A stretch of DNA of 64,000 bases, taken from contig CAWIHB010000007.1 in assembly GCA_963835775.1 (NCBI GenBank), forward strand, positions 372,001 to 436,000. Reading direction: 5' to 3'. A program made the position numbers and the translations under genes. A model generated the notes under the pieces. The model ran no database searches. It saw nothing but the letters and a program-made list of their open reading frames with translations, and was not told where the DNA came from. Source of the stretch: Palsa-504 sp963835775 (lineage in GTDB: Bacteria; Actinomycetota; Actinomycetes; Streptosporangiales; Streptosporangiaceae). Of the stretch, positions 1-7,915 are shown piece by piece (the stretch's first letter is position 1; the number at the start of each line of letters is the position of its first letter).

Positions 1-1284
1 TTCGCTGGCTGGGCCCTGGTGGCCGTCGCCGGGGTCGTCGCCGACGATGACCGCGCCGCCGTGACCCCAGGAGACGTAGCGGTAGGTCAGGTTGATCAGC
101 GTCGACACACGGTTGCGGCCGCCGAGCAGGTACACCAGGTGCAGCGCGAACCAGGCCAGCCAGGCGAGCGTGCCGGTCAGCCGCAGCCCGCCGGCCAGCT
201 GGACCACCGCGGACCGGCGCCCGATGGTGGCCATCGTGCCCTTGTCATGGTACTTGAACTGCTCGGTGGCCGCCTTGGCCTCCAGCTTCACGATCTGCGC
301 CGCGGCATGCTTTCCCATCTGGATGGCAGGCTGGGCGAGCTGGGGGGTGGGGTCGTCGGGGTTGACCGCGATATCGCCCACGGCGAAGATCCGGTCCTGG
401 CCGGTGACCCGCAGGTCCGGGCCCACGGTGATGCGGCCGTTCTTCCCCTGGGGCAGCCCCCAGCCCGCGACGGCCGGGGCGGCGGCCACGCCGGCCGCCC
501 ACACGGTCAGGCCGCTGGGCAGGTTCTCGCCGTCGGCCAGCAGCACCCGGTCGGCGGTGACCTCGGCGATCCGGGTGTTCAGCCTGATGTCCACGCCGCG
601 CTTGACCAGCTGGACCCGGGCGTACTCGCGCAGTTTCTCGTGGAACGGGCCGAGCAGCGAGGGCGCCATCTCGACCAGCCGGACGTGCACGCGGGACGGG
701 TCGACGTCGGGGAAGGTGGCGCCGAGCACGGTGGCGCGCAGCTCGGCGGCCGTCCCGGCCAGCTCCACGCCGGTGGCCCCGCCGCCCACCACGGTGATGA
801 ACAGGTCGCCGTCCGTCACGCTTAGCCGCTCGAACTGCGCCATCATGTGATCGCGCAGCACGAGGGCGTCGGTCCTGGTGTACAGGGCGAAGGTGTTCTC
901 CGCCGCCCCCTTGATGCCGTAGTACGAGGCGGACACCCCGGCGGCCAGGATGAGGTAGTCGTAGCCGAACTCGAGGCCGTTGGCCAGCCTGACCTGGCGG
1001 GCCGCCGGGTCGATGACGGCCAGCTCGCCGCGCCGGAAGATCGCCCGGTACCGCCGGGCGAATCCGCCCGCCGGGTAGGCGACGTCGCCGGGGTTCAGCC
1101 CGGCCGTGGCCACTTGGTACAGCAGCGGCTGGAAGGTGCTGTAGAGGTGACCGTCGACCAGAGTCACCCGCAGGCCCGCGCGGGTGAGCCGCGAAACGGC
1201 CGAAAGCCCGCCGAAGCCCGCCCCGCAGATGACCACATGCGGCGCGCTCGGGTCAGCCTGATGCCTTCTCGCGATCGTCCTCAC
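1..1284 (-). CDS. ndh: Type II NADH dehydrogenase (NDH-2), C-terminus cut by window edge
   Basis: The minus strand stays open from the left edge to a GTG at 1284. It encodes a two-dinucleotide-binding flavoprotein. The N-terminal FAD site reads VVICGAGFGGLSA, the NADH site reads VVGGGATGVELAG, and a late FAD motif reads FAVGDIAV. These are hallmarks of single-subunit, non-proton-pumping NADH:quinone oxidoreductases that pass electrons from NADH to menaquinone at the inner face of the membrane. The amphipathic C-terminal part (WFALHLVYLLGGRNR) fits the membrane-association region of the family. About 428 codons are present, with no stop before the edge. The GTG start lies inside the end of the YihY gene (overlap of about 30 nt), so the two are probably translationally coupled. 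No other good start is visible before the first glycine motif. Family assignment is firm; the exact start is less so. Confidence 0.85.
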   Translation of the reverse strand, partial: MRTIARRHQADPSAPHVVICGAGFGGLSAVSRLTRAGLRVTLVDGHLYSTFQPLLYQVATAGLNPGDVAYPAGGFARRYRAIFRRGELAVIDPAARQVRLANGLEFGYDYLILAAGVSASYYGIKGAAENTFALYTRTDALVLRDHMMAQFERLSVTDGDLFITVVGGGATGVELAGTAAELRATVLGATFPDVDPSRVHVRLVEMAPSLLGPFHEKLREYARVQLVKRGVDIRLNTRIAEVTADRVLLADGENLPSGLTVWAAGVAAAPAVAGWGLPQGKNGRITVGPDLRVTGQDRIFAVGDIAVNPDDPTPQLAQPAIQMGKHAAAQIVKLEAKAATEQFKYHDKGTMATIGRRSAVVQLAGGLRLTGTLAWLAWFALHLVYLLGGRNRVSTLINLTYRYVSWGHGGAVIVGDDPGDGHQGPASE

Positions 1285-2239
1285 CTCCAGGCCCAGCCTC
1301 GACGTCCAGGTCACCGCGCTTCTCCACCTGCGCGTACAGTTGGTAGGCGCGGCGGTCCTGTTCGGTATACGGCGGCGGCGCGATGCTGCGCGGCCACAGC
1401 CGGTATGCCCGTACCACGTTAGCCTCGACCGCATACAGGGTCAGCTCCGCCTGCAGGTACAGCCAGCCGAGCAGGCCGAGCACGACGGCGAAGGTGCCGT
1501 ACAACGGTGACGCGTGGGCCAGCTGGTGCGAGATGAAGTATCCGCCGATGGCCTGCAGGACCTGCCAGACGACCCCGCCGATGATGGCGCCGAGCCGCAG
1601 CTGGCGCCAGGTGATCTCGCTGGCGGTGCCAAGCCGGAACGCGAGCCAGAACACGCCGATGTTCAGCACCAGGGACACCGCCAGGGCCAGCACCTTGCCG
1701 CCGAAACTGGGCAGCACGGACCCGGCGCCGCCCGCCATCGCGGACAGGATCGAGGTCCCGATCAGGCCCAGGCCGATCACCAGCATCAGCCCGAAGCTGC
1801 GCAGCCACGACCACGGGAATCCGGGCCGGCGCGCGTACGGGATCTCCCACGCCGAGTTGAGCGCGTTCTGCATCGCGGTGGCCACGCTCCGGGCGCCGAT
1901 AAACGTGCCGAGCAGGCCGATCACCAGGGCCAGCCCGGACTGGTGCAGCGAGCCGATGTTGCTGCCGAGCTGCTGGCCGATCACCGGGTACTGCTTCAGC
2001 GCGGAGTTCAGCAGCTTGGCGCGCAGGTGCGGGTCGTTCTTCAGCACGATGTCGAGCACGGTGACCAGGACCAGCAGCAGCGGGAAGATCGCCACGAAGG
2101 CGTAGTAGGCGATCAGCGCGGCGAGGTTGCCGGCCTGGTCATCACCGAATTTCTTCCACACCGCGACCGGAACGGCCAGCCACGCGTGCCGCTGCTGCAG
2201 CGCGTCGGCCGCGTGGAGCGCCCTCTTTGCCATGTTCAC
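1253..2239 (-). CDS. YihY/BrkB family inner-membrane protein
   Basis: The 328-aa product begins GTG-AAC-ATG at 2239; ATG at 2233 is an alternative. It has about six hydrophobic helices, starting near residue 40 (LAALIAYYAFVAIFPLLLVL), and the family signature region with FIGARSVATAMQNALNSAWE and later ITWRQLRLGAIIGGVVW. This is the YihY/UPF0761 family, once called ribonuclease BN; its function in actinomycetes is unknown, and the RNase annotation is not supported for the family. The C-terminus is a charged cytoplasmic tail. The gene runs into the downstream NDH-2 gene with an overlap of about 30 nt, so they are likely one transcript. Confidence 0.8.
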   Translation of the reverse strand: MNMAKRALHAADALQQRHAWLAVPVAVWKKFGDDQAGNLAALIAYYAFVAIFPLLLVLVTVLDIVLKNDPHLRAKLLNSALKQYPVIGQQLGSNIGSLHQSGLALVIGLLGTFIGARSVATAMQNALNSAWEIPYARRPGFPWSWLRSFGLMLVIGLGLIGTSILSAMAGGAGSVLPSFGGKVLALAVSLVLNIGVFWLAFRLGTASEITWRQLRLGAIIGGVVWQVLQAIGGYFISHQLAHASPLYGTFAVVLGLLGWLYLQAELTLYAVEANVVRAYRLWPRSIAPPPYTEQDRRAYQLYAQVEKRGDLDVEAGPGGEDDREKASG

Positions 2240-2293
2240 CGGCAGGAAGGTACCCCTGATCGCCCCGTTCAGCCGTCAGCGAGGGGAGTGAAA

Positions 2294-2311
2294 CCGGGTT
2301 CCACCACCCGG
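2294..2311 (-). terminator. Short hairpin just after the propeller gene
   Basis: CCGGGT pairs with ACCCGG across a 6-nt loop, 2 nt beyond the stop codon of the minus-strand propeller gene, and is followed in that direction by only a short TTT. It may be a weak terminator. Confidence 0.4.
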
Positions 2312-2312
2312 C

Positions 2313-4076
2313 CTAGAGGCTCAGGGCGACCAGTTCCGGGCGCAGGCAGCCCTGGGCGGCCGGGGCGGAGGCGGACGGGGTGGGCGACGGGCTGGGTGTA
2401 GTGCTGGCTGAGGCGGACGTGCTTGGTGAGGCGGACGTGCTTGGTGAGGCGGATGAGGTGGCCGGGGTCGAGGACTGAGTGCCGGCGGGTGCGGCGGAGG
2501 CGGTGCCGGTCGTGGCTGGGGGGCCGGCGGAGGGGGTGCCGGTGGAGGCGGTGCCGGTGGAGGCGGTGCCGGTCGCGGCGGGGGTGCCGGCGGAGGTGCC
2601 GGCGGAGGTGCCGGCGGAGGTGCCGGCGGAGGTGCCGGCGGAGGTGCCGGCGGAGGGGGTGCCGGCGGAGGCGGTGCCAGTGGGGGTCGGGGAGGCCGGG
2701 GTGAGTTGGGTGCAGGCGGCGATGACGACCAGGTTGCTGGCCGGGTCGGCGCTGCCGCCGATGCCGCTGAGGTCGACGAAATAGTGCGGCCAGGGCAGCC
2801 CGGAGGCGGCCAGCGTGACCCGCTGCTCGCTGATGTCGTAGCCCCAGGCGTCACCATTGGCGCCCTGGTCGAGCCCGAGCGCCACACCGTCCCTGACCAC
2901 GTGGATGCCGGCCGACCCGTAGACCGCGGAGCCGGAAGCGGTCGCCGTGACCCGGCCGGTCAGGGGGTCGACGGCCATCAGGTTCGACCCCTCGGTCAGG
3001 TAGATCCGGTCCTGCTGCGGGTCGGTGCCCTCGGTCACCGCCCCGGACATGGACCACAGCCGCGCTCCGCTGGTGCCGTCGTACGCCGTCACCCCGTCAG
3101 CGTCCGCGAACAGCACCATGCTGCCGAACGCGGCGCTGAGCGTCCCGGCGAACGACAGTCCGATCAGTGGCTGGACGGCCAGCTCGGCCCCGGTGCCCAG
3201 GTCGATCTTGCGCAGCGCGGTGACCGGGGCCGAACCCTCGAACCCGCCGGAGGATTCGGCCACGTACAGCGTGCTGCCCGCGGTCCGCCAGGTCTGCGCC
3301 ACCGGGCCGGTGGACCGCGACCAGCGGACCCTTCCGGTGGCGTTGTCGTAGCTGGTGACCGCGGTGGTGCCGACGATGACCGTGTACGCCGCGGTGGCTG
3401 CCACGGCGCCGCCGAACACGCCCGCCGGGAAGCTGCGGGACACGATGCCGGTCAGGCTGGACAGGGCCACCTCGGTGCGCTCGAGGTGCCCGGCACGGGT
3501 GTACGTGACGCCTGCCGTCACCTCGCCCGGCCAGCTGCGCACCGACACGATGGCCGCGCCGGCCGGGAAGCCAGTGAGCGCCTGGGTCCACAACGGCGCG
3601 CCGGTCTGCGCCGAAAATCCGTACACGGCCAGGCCGTCGCCGACCACGGCCAGGCCGTCGGCGACCGACATATAGGCCAGGCCGGAGGCGGGCACCGTGC
3701 CGGTCAGCCCGGGCAGCACCGCCCACGCCCCGGGCAGCGCCCTGGTCCACCGGATCAGTCCCGAGATCTGCCCGGTCCCGCAGCCGGACCGGCAGGCCGC
3801 GGCCGGGGTCCCGCCGGCCGCGCCGGCCAGCGGGTACGGGAGCAGGGCCACGCCGAGCAGCACCAGGACCAGCGCCCAGCGCCGCAGCCGGGGTGACTCC
3901 CCGGCCCGGCCCAGGCGGATCCGGCCGGCCACGCCGAGCGCGGCCCGGCGGCGGATCCGGCGCACCTGACGGCGCAGGATCCGCTGACGCGCCGACTTGC
4001 TCACCTGGCGGCGCACGATCCGCTGGCGCGGTGGCCCGGAGATCTTGCGGCCCGGCTGCTGCCTCACGACGCCCAC
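2313..4076 (-). CDS. Membrane-anchored PQQ-like beta-propeller protein with Thr/Ser/Pro repeat tail
   Basis: The reading frame extends much further upstream, but that part overlaps the opposite-strand YbhB gene. The probable start is GTG at 4076 or 4067. The product of roughly 585 aa has a very basic cytoplasmic N-terminus with several RRQ repeats. One transmembrane helix (RWALVLVLLGVALLPYPLAG) follows, then an extracellular domain with repeated W-containing blades such as LWTQALTGFPAG and VRWSRSTGPVAQTW, typical of quinoprotein-like propellers. The last third is low-complexity Ala/Gly/Ser/Thr/Pro built partly from an SAGT repeat, ending with a lone Cys. Two Cys follow the membrane helix (CRSGCG). 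No catalytic residues are evident, so it is more likely a surface scaffold or sensor than a dehydrogenase. The ligand is unknown. Confidence 0.7.
   Translation of the reverse strand: MGVVRQQPGRKISGPPRQRIVRRQVSKSARQRILRRQVRRIRRRAALGVAGRIRLGRAGESPRLRRWALVLVLLGVALLPYPLAGAAGGTPAAACRSGCGTGQISGLIRWTRALPGAWAVLPGLTGTVPASGLAYMSVADGLAVVGDGLAVYGFSAQTGAPLWTQALTGFPAGAAIVSVRSWPGEVTAGVTYTRAGHLERTEVALSSLTGIVSRSFPAGVFGGAVAATAAYTVIVGTTAVTSYDNATGRVRWSRSTGPVAQTWRTAGSTLYVAESSGGFEGSAPVTALRKIDLGTGAELAVQPLIGLSFAGTLSAAFGSMVLFADADGVTAYDGTSGARLWSMSGAVTEGTDPQQDRIYLTEGSNLMAVDPLTGRVTATASGSAVYGSAGIHVVRDGVALGLDQGANGDAWGYDISEQRVTLAASGLPWPHYFVDLSGIGGSADPASNLVVIAACTQLTPASPTPTGTASAGTPSAGTSAGTSAGTSAGTSAGTSAGTPAATGTASTGTASTGTPSAGPPATTGTASAAPAGTQSSTPATSSASPSTSASPSTSASASTTPSPSPTPSASAPAAQGCLRPELVALSL
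2583..2654. repeat. 12-bp minisatellite in propeller gene
   Basis: Six perfect head-to-tail copies of GGTGCCGGCGGA encode SAGT on the minus strand. Degenerate copies extend the tract to about 2512-2690. Copy number is expected to vary between strains. Confidence 0.9.
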
Positions 4077-4220
4077 AGTAGGAGATACCGCAACCCGGGG
4101 AGGCCGCCTTTCGGGCCGGGCCCCGAGATCCGGCCGCCTGACGATAACGTTGGAGCCGTCCGTGTTGACAGCAAATCCGAGCTGACCGTGAATCAGTCCG
4201 CCTCGATGAGGAGGTAAGCC

Positions 4221-4757
4221 ATGACCGACCGTGCGCCGCTGCCCTATGACTTCATGCCGGAGGTGCCGTCCTTCGAGGTGCACAGCGATGACATCGCGCA
4301 TGGCGAGATGATGCGGGAGAACCACGTGTTCGACGACTGGGGCATGACCGGCGGCAACATCTCCCCCTCGCTGTCGTGGTCCGGTTTTCCCGCGGAGACC
4401 AAGAGCTTCGCGGTGACCTGCTTCGACCCGGACGCACCGACCGGCTCCGGCTTCTGGCACTGGATCGTGCTCGGTATCCCGGCCTCGGTGACCGAACTCG
4501 AGACCAACGCGGCCGGCACCGACGGCTCGGGCCTGCCCAAGGGGGCGTTCCACGTCCGCAACGACTACGGCACCAAGGACTTCGGCGGCGCGGCCCCGCC
4601 GGCGGGCGACCCGCCACACCGCTACGTGTTCGCGGTGCACGCCCTCGACGTGGAGTCGCTGGACGTCAACGACGAGATCTCACCCGCCGTGGCCGGGTTC
4701 AACCTGCGCTTCCACACCATCGCCCGCGGCCTGCTCATCCCGGTCTACGGCTTCTGA
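4221..4757 (+). CDS. YbhB/YbcL family (Raf kinase inhibitor-like) protein
   Basis: The 178-aa protein is preceded by a strong ribosome site (GAGGAGGT, 7 nt before the ATG at 4221). It has the bacterial PEBP-fold signatures: NISPSLSWSGFPAETKSFAVTC, DPDAPTGSGFWHW and a late HRYVFAVHAL. The conserved Asp-Pro-Asp and His residues form the anion-binding pocket in this family. The physiological ligand of bacterial members is not known. It has no signal peptide, so it is cytoplasmic. Its stop codon directly abuts the stop of the convergent HTH regulator with no spacer, leaving no room for a separate terminator. Confidence 0.9.
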   Translation: MTDRAPLPYDFMPEVPSFEVHSDDIAHGEMMRENHVFDDWGMTGGNISPSLSWSGFPAETKSFAVTCFDPDAPTGSGFWHWIVLGIPASVTELETNAAGTDGSGLPKGAFHVRNDYGTKDFGGAAPPAGDPPHRYVFAVHALDVESLDVNDEISPAVAGFNLRFHTIARGLLIPVYGF

Positions 4758-5978
4758 TCACGGCAGGCGCTCGCCGCAGCTGGACGGGTCGTAGCCGGGC
4801 AGGCTGCCCAGCTGGGCCAGCAGCCAGGGCGAGGTGAGCACCTTCAGCAGGCCCTGGACCTCGCGGGACGCGGCATGCTTGGCCGGCAGGACCAGGTTGA
4901 ACCGCTCGTCGGCGAGCGGGATGAAGCCCAGCCCGTAGGCCAGCGCGGCCGGCTCGCTGGACACCCCGGCGTCGGCCAGCCGGCCCGCGACGGCCGCGGC
5001 GAGCTGCAGGTGCCCGGCGGCCTGGCTGTCGTAGCCGGGCAGTTCGGCCGGGTCCAGGCCCAGGCGCCGCAGCTCCCGGTCCAGCAGCGAGCGGGCCTGC
5101 GCGCCCAGCTCGCGGTTGACCAGCCGCAGGCCCTGCCTGGCCACGTCGCCCAGCCCGGTGACCTGGGCCCCGGGGCGGACCGCCAGGCCCTCGCGCCAGG
5201 CGGTGAAGCCCACCATCTCGGCGCCGCCGGGTATCTCGACCGCCTCGCCGGGATCGTCATCCTGATCGTCCCGGCCGGGCTGGTGCACCCCGGCGGCGTG
5301 CACCAGGCCCGCCGCGGCCAGCCGCATCGCCTCGCCGTTCCCGCACGGCCACCAGGCGAACCCCACCGGCGGGTCGAGCAGGGCCAGCGGCGCCTCGAGC
5401 AGCGGCAGGGCGGGATCGCAGCCGGCCACGATCAGCGTGGGCCGCGGCGGCCCGATGGGCCGCACCGCGACCGGGGCCGGGCCGGCCCGGGCCACCTCCG
5501 CCTGCTGCCCCCTCTGGCCCCCCTGGGCCGACTGGGCCGGCTGGCGCCCCTGGGCCCGCTGGACCTGCTGGCCCCGGTGGCCCCCCTGGCTCTGCTGGGC
5601 CTGCTGGGTCGCGACCAGGCCGCCGGCCGGGCCGAAGCCGGCCCGGGCCGCCGTATCGGCGCGCAGCGGCAGCGCCACGAACGTGTCGCCGATGGTGGCC
5701 AGCGCCACCCGGGAACCCACGCCGCCCAGCGGGGCCACCGGCGCGGCCAGCACCGGGTCGGCGGGATCGCCCGGGCCGAACAGGTCCTCGACGGTCAGGC
5801 CGAGCGCGCGGGCCAGGGCCAGCGCGACCCGCAGCGAGGGATCCGAATGGCCGGACTCGACGGCGGATACGGCCTGCCTGGTCACGGCGGCCATCCCGGC
5901 AAGCTGCTGCTGGGACAGGCCCCGGGCCTGCCTGGCCAGCCGCAGCCGGGTCCCCGCTGCCCACGGGACTTCTGTCAT
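4758..5978 (-). CDS. XRE-type HTH regulator fused to a periplasmic-binding-protein-like ligand domain
   Basis: The 406-aa protein starts at ATG 5978 with GTGAGGT just upstream. Residues 8-65 form a Cro/C1-type helix-turn-helix (LRLARQARGLSQQQLAGMAAVTRQAVSAVE, split here by family alignment). The C-terminal half from about residue 180 resembles the substrate-binding fold of molybdate/tungstate-type sensors of COG1910 (TLIVAGCDPALPLLE, GYDSQAAGHLQLAAAVAGRL, ADERFNLVLP). One-component regulators of this build respond to a small molecule, often an oxyanion. The ligand here cannot be told, and no transporter genes are adjacent. A Gln/Gly-rich linker (residues about 125-160) separates the domains. 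It is divergent from yjbQ with only 23 bp between the starts, so it may control yjbQ. Confidence 0.75.
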   Translation of the reverse strand: MTEVPWAAGTRLRLARQARGLSQQQLAGMAAVTRQAVSAVESGHSDPSLRVALALARALGLTVEDLFGPGDPADPVLAAPVAPLGGVGSRVALATIGDTFVALPLRADTAARAGFGPAGGLVATQQAQQSQGGHRGQQVQRAQGRQPAQSAQGGQRGQQAEVARAGPAPVAVRPIGPPRPTLIVAGCDPALPLLEAPLALLDPPVGFAWWPCGNGEAMRLAAAGLVHAAGVHQPGRDDQDDDPGEAVEIPGGAEMVGFTAWREGLAVRPGAQVTGLGDVARQGLRLVNRELGAQARSLLDRELRRLGLDPAELPGYDSQAAGHLQLAAAVAGRLADAGVSSEPAALAYGLGFIPLADERFNLVLPAKHAASREVQGLLKVLTSPWLLAQLGSLPGYDPSSCGERLP

Positions 5979-5989
5979 ACCTCACAGCC

Positions 5990-6001
5990 TATGATCCCGA
6001 C
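5990..6001 (+). promoter_or_regulatory. Likely leaderless promoter of yjbQ
   Basis: A TATGAT -10 hexamer at 5990-5995 is followed by exactly 6 nt and then the ATG at 6002. That would put the transcription start on the start codon. There is no Shine-Dalgarno sequence. The -35 region is poor. Confidence 0.5.
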
Positions 6002-6412
6002 ATGAAGACGCAGATCATCGACATCCGCACCGGCAGCCGCGCGACGGTGCGGGACATCACCAGCGAGTGCGCGCGGTTCGCGATCCAGGCGGCGGACGGC
6101 GGCGACGGGCTGCTGCACGTGTTCGTGCCGCACGCCACCGCGGGCCTCGCGCTGATCGAGCTCGGCGCGGGCAGCGACGATGACCTGCTGGCCGCCCTGG
6201 CCGAGCTGCTGCCCGCCGACGACCGCTGGCGGCACGCGCACGGAAGCCGCGGGCATGGCCGGTCGCACGTGCTGCCCGCCCTGGTCCCGCCCTACGCCAC
6301 CATCCCGGTGATCGGCGGCCGGCTGGCCCTGGGCACCTGGCAGTCGGTGGCGCTGGTGGACCTCAACGTGGACAACCCGGATCGCCAGGTCCGGCTGTCG
6401 TTCCTGAGCTGA
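6002..6412 (+). CDS. yjbQ: YjbQ family protein (UPF0047)
   Basis: The 136-aa protein matches the whole length of the YjbQ/UPF0047 family. It has the metal-binding-type motifs LLHVFVPHATAGLALIE, RWRHAHGSRGHGRSHV and GTWQSVALVDLN. Members have a weak thiamine-phosphate synthase activity that can rescue thiE mutants; the normal role is unsettled. It is cytoplasmic. Its stop overlaps the ATG of the CobU-like gene by 1 nt (TGATG), implying co-translation. Confidence 0.88.
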   Translation: MKTQIIDIRTGSRATVRDITSECARFAIQAADGGDGLLHVFVPHATAGLALIELGAGSDDDLLAALAELLPADDRWRHAHGSRGHGRSHVLPALVPPYATIPVIGGRLALGTWQSVALVDLNVDNPDRQVRLSFLS

Positions 6413-7689
6413 TGCGGATCCTGGTCGAGGGCTCGGGCGGGGCCAGCGGCTGGCCGGAGCCCGGCTGCCGGTGCGCCTCATGCCTGCGCCAGGCTGCGGA
6501 CGGGACTGCACGCAAGCGGTCGACCATAGTCGTTGACGGGATGGTGCGGCTGGGGGTTGCGGATGCGGGAGGCGGAGCGGGGACGGCGGCGGCGGGGTAC
6601 CGGGTGCGGCGGCTAGGGGACGCGCGGGCGGACGGGGCGATTGGGGGATGGGAGGTGACCGGGGCGGGCAGGGTGACCGGGGCGGGCAGGGTGACCGGGG
6701 CGGGCAGGGTGACCGGGGCGGGCAGGGTGACCGGGGCGGGCGAGGCGGCTGGGGGGTGGGAGGTGACGGGGCCGGATGGGGGGCGGGTGCTGTATGCGGC
6801 GGGGCCGGGGGCGGTGCCGGTGCCGGCCGAGGGGGCGGGCCGGTACGATGCGGTGTTCCTGGACTTGCTGGGGGACCCGGCGCAGCTGGGGCTGCTGCGG
6901 GCGCGGGGGCTGGTCACGGCGGACACGGTCGCGGCGGTGGCGTGCGCGGATCACCGGGTGGCCTCGGCAGCGGAGTTGCGGCGGCGCTGCGGATTCTGGG
7001 GAGCGATCGTGCCGGGCGACGGCGACCAGGTGGACGTGCCGGGGGGCGGGGCGGCGGATAGCACGGCCCGTTCGGCAGAAGAAGGACGGCCGGGGTCACC
7101 GGGGGGGCACGGGCAGCCGGGGCCGGCCTGGGTACGGCCGGGGCCGTGGCGGGTGCTGGTGATCGGGGGGGCACGGTCGGGGAAGTCGGAACGGGCAGAG
7201 CTGAGAGTGGCGGGTGAGCCGGACGTGACCTACGTGGCGACGGGGCCGAACGGCCGGGGCGGCGACGGGCGCCCGGCCGACGCCGAGTGGGCGGCGCGGG
7301 TGGCGGCGCACCGGGCCCGGCGGCCGGGGTGGTGGCGGACGGCGGAGACCACGGACCTGGCCGGGGTGCTGGCGCAGGCGCGGGGGGCGGTGCTGATCGA
7401 CGGGATCGGCACCTGGCTGGCCGCGGTGCTCGGGCAGTGCGGTGCCTGGGAGGGTTCGGCGGGCTGGGCGCAGCGGCTGGAGGCCCGGATCGGCGGGCTG
7501 ATCGGGGCATGGCGGCAGACCGGGGCCCGGGTGGTCGCGGTCAGCGACGAGACGGGGCTGGGCGTGGTGCCGGAAACGCCCGCGGGACGAGTGTTCCGGG
7601 ACGAACTGGGGCGGCTGAACCGGGCCCTGGCCGCCGAATCCGAGGAGGCCGAACTGGTCGTGGCGGGGCGGGTGCTGGCCCTGGAATGA
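6412..7689 (+). CDS. cobU: Adenosylcobinamide kinase/guanylyltransferase with N-terminal extension
   Basis: The C-terminal half, from about residue 245, is a CobU/CobP domain. It has a P-loop (VLVIGGARSGKSERAE), the motif VTYVATG, the E/D-WAARVAAHRARRP block with the guanylate-accepting His, then VLIDGIGTWLAAVL and VVAVSDETGLGVVPE. CobU phosphorylates adenosylcobinamide and then transfers GMP during nucleotide-loop assembly of cobalamin. The N-terminal about 230 residues look like the metallo-beta-lactamase-like extension found on many actinobacterial CobU proteins (GGASGWPEPGCRCASC). That extension is shortened and interrupted here by a VTGAGR repeat. The usual metal-binding HxHxDH motif is not visible, so it is probably inactive. 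Cobalamin fits the B12-dependent NrdJ encoded further along. Confidence 0.85.
   Translation: MRILVEGSGGASGWPEPGCRCASCLRQAADGTARKRSTIVVDGMVRLGVADAGGGAGTAAAGYRVRRLGDARADGAIGGWEVTGAGRVTGAGRVTGAGRVTGAGRVTGAGEAAGGWEVTGPDGGRVLYAAGPGAVPVPAEGAGRYDAVFLDLLGDPAQLGLLRARGLVTADTVAAVACADHRVASAAELRRRCGFWGAIVPGDGDQVDVPGGGAADSTARSAEEGRPGSPGGHGQPGPAWVRPGPWRVLVIGGARSGKSERAELRVAGEPDVTYVATGPNGRGGDGRPADAEWAARVAAHRARRPGWWRTAETTDLAGVLAQARGAVLIDGIGTWLAAVLGQCGAWEGSAGWAQRLEARIGGLIGAWRQTGARVVAVSDETGLGVVPETPAGRVFRDELGRLNRALAAESEEAELVVAGRVLALE
6655..6744. repeat. 18-bp minisatellite in cobU
   Basis: Four perfect copies and one variant copy of GTGACCGGGGCGGGCAGG sit in the N-terminal extension, each encoding VTGAGR and preserving the frame. 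Confidence 0.9.
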
Positions 7690-7860
7690 CCGGAAGCGCC
7701 GGCATTCGGACGGCACAGACGGGTACGTCCGTGTAACAGTACGGTGACAATCCGGCCATTGTCGCGTGTTCCAGGACGATCCGGCCGGGCCGGTCGCTTC
7801 GTGTGCTGGTCAGTGACGGCCATGGCCCGCTAACGTAGAAAGACCTGTGGCCGCCAGGGA

Positions 7861-7890
7861 GTCTGGGGGGATAGGTCGTCCCCCCGGGGC
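7861..7890. repeat. G-tract palindromic repeat upstream of PfkB gene
   Basis: GTCTGGGGGG, a short AT-containing spacer, then CGTCCCCCCG form a hairpin in the presumed 5' leader. A second copy of the same element lies at about 22985-23012. Confidence 0.6.
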
Positions 7891-7915
7891 AAACTGCAAC
7901 GAGGTGATAACCAGA

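Noticed and set aside
92..850. Plus-strand ORFs over the first 1.4 kb
   Set aside because: The minus strand encodes a continuous NDH-2 with both nucleotide-binding motifs.
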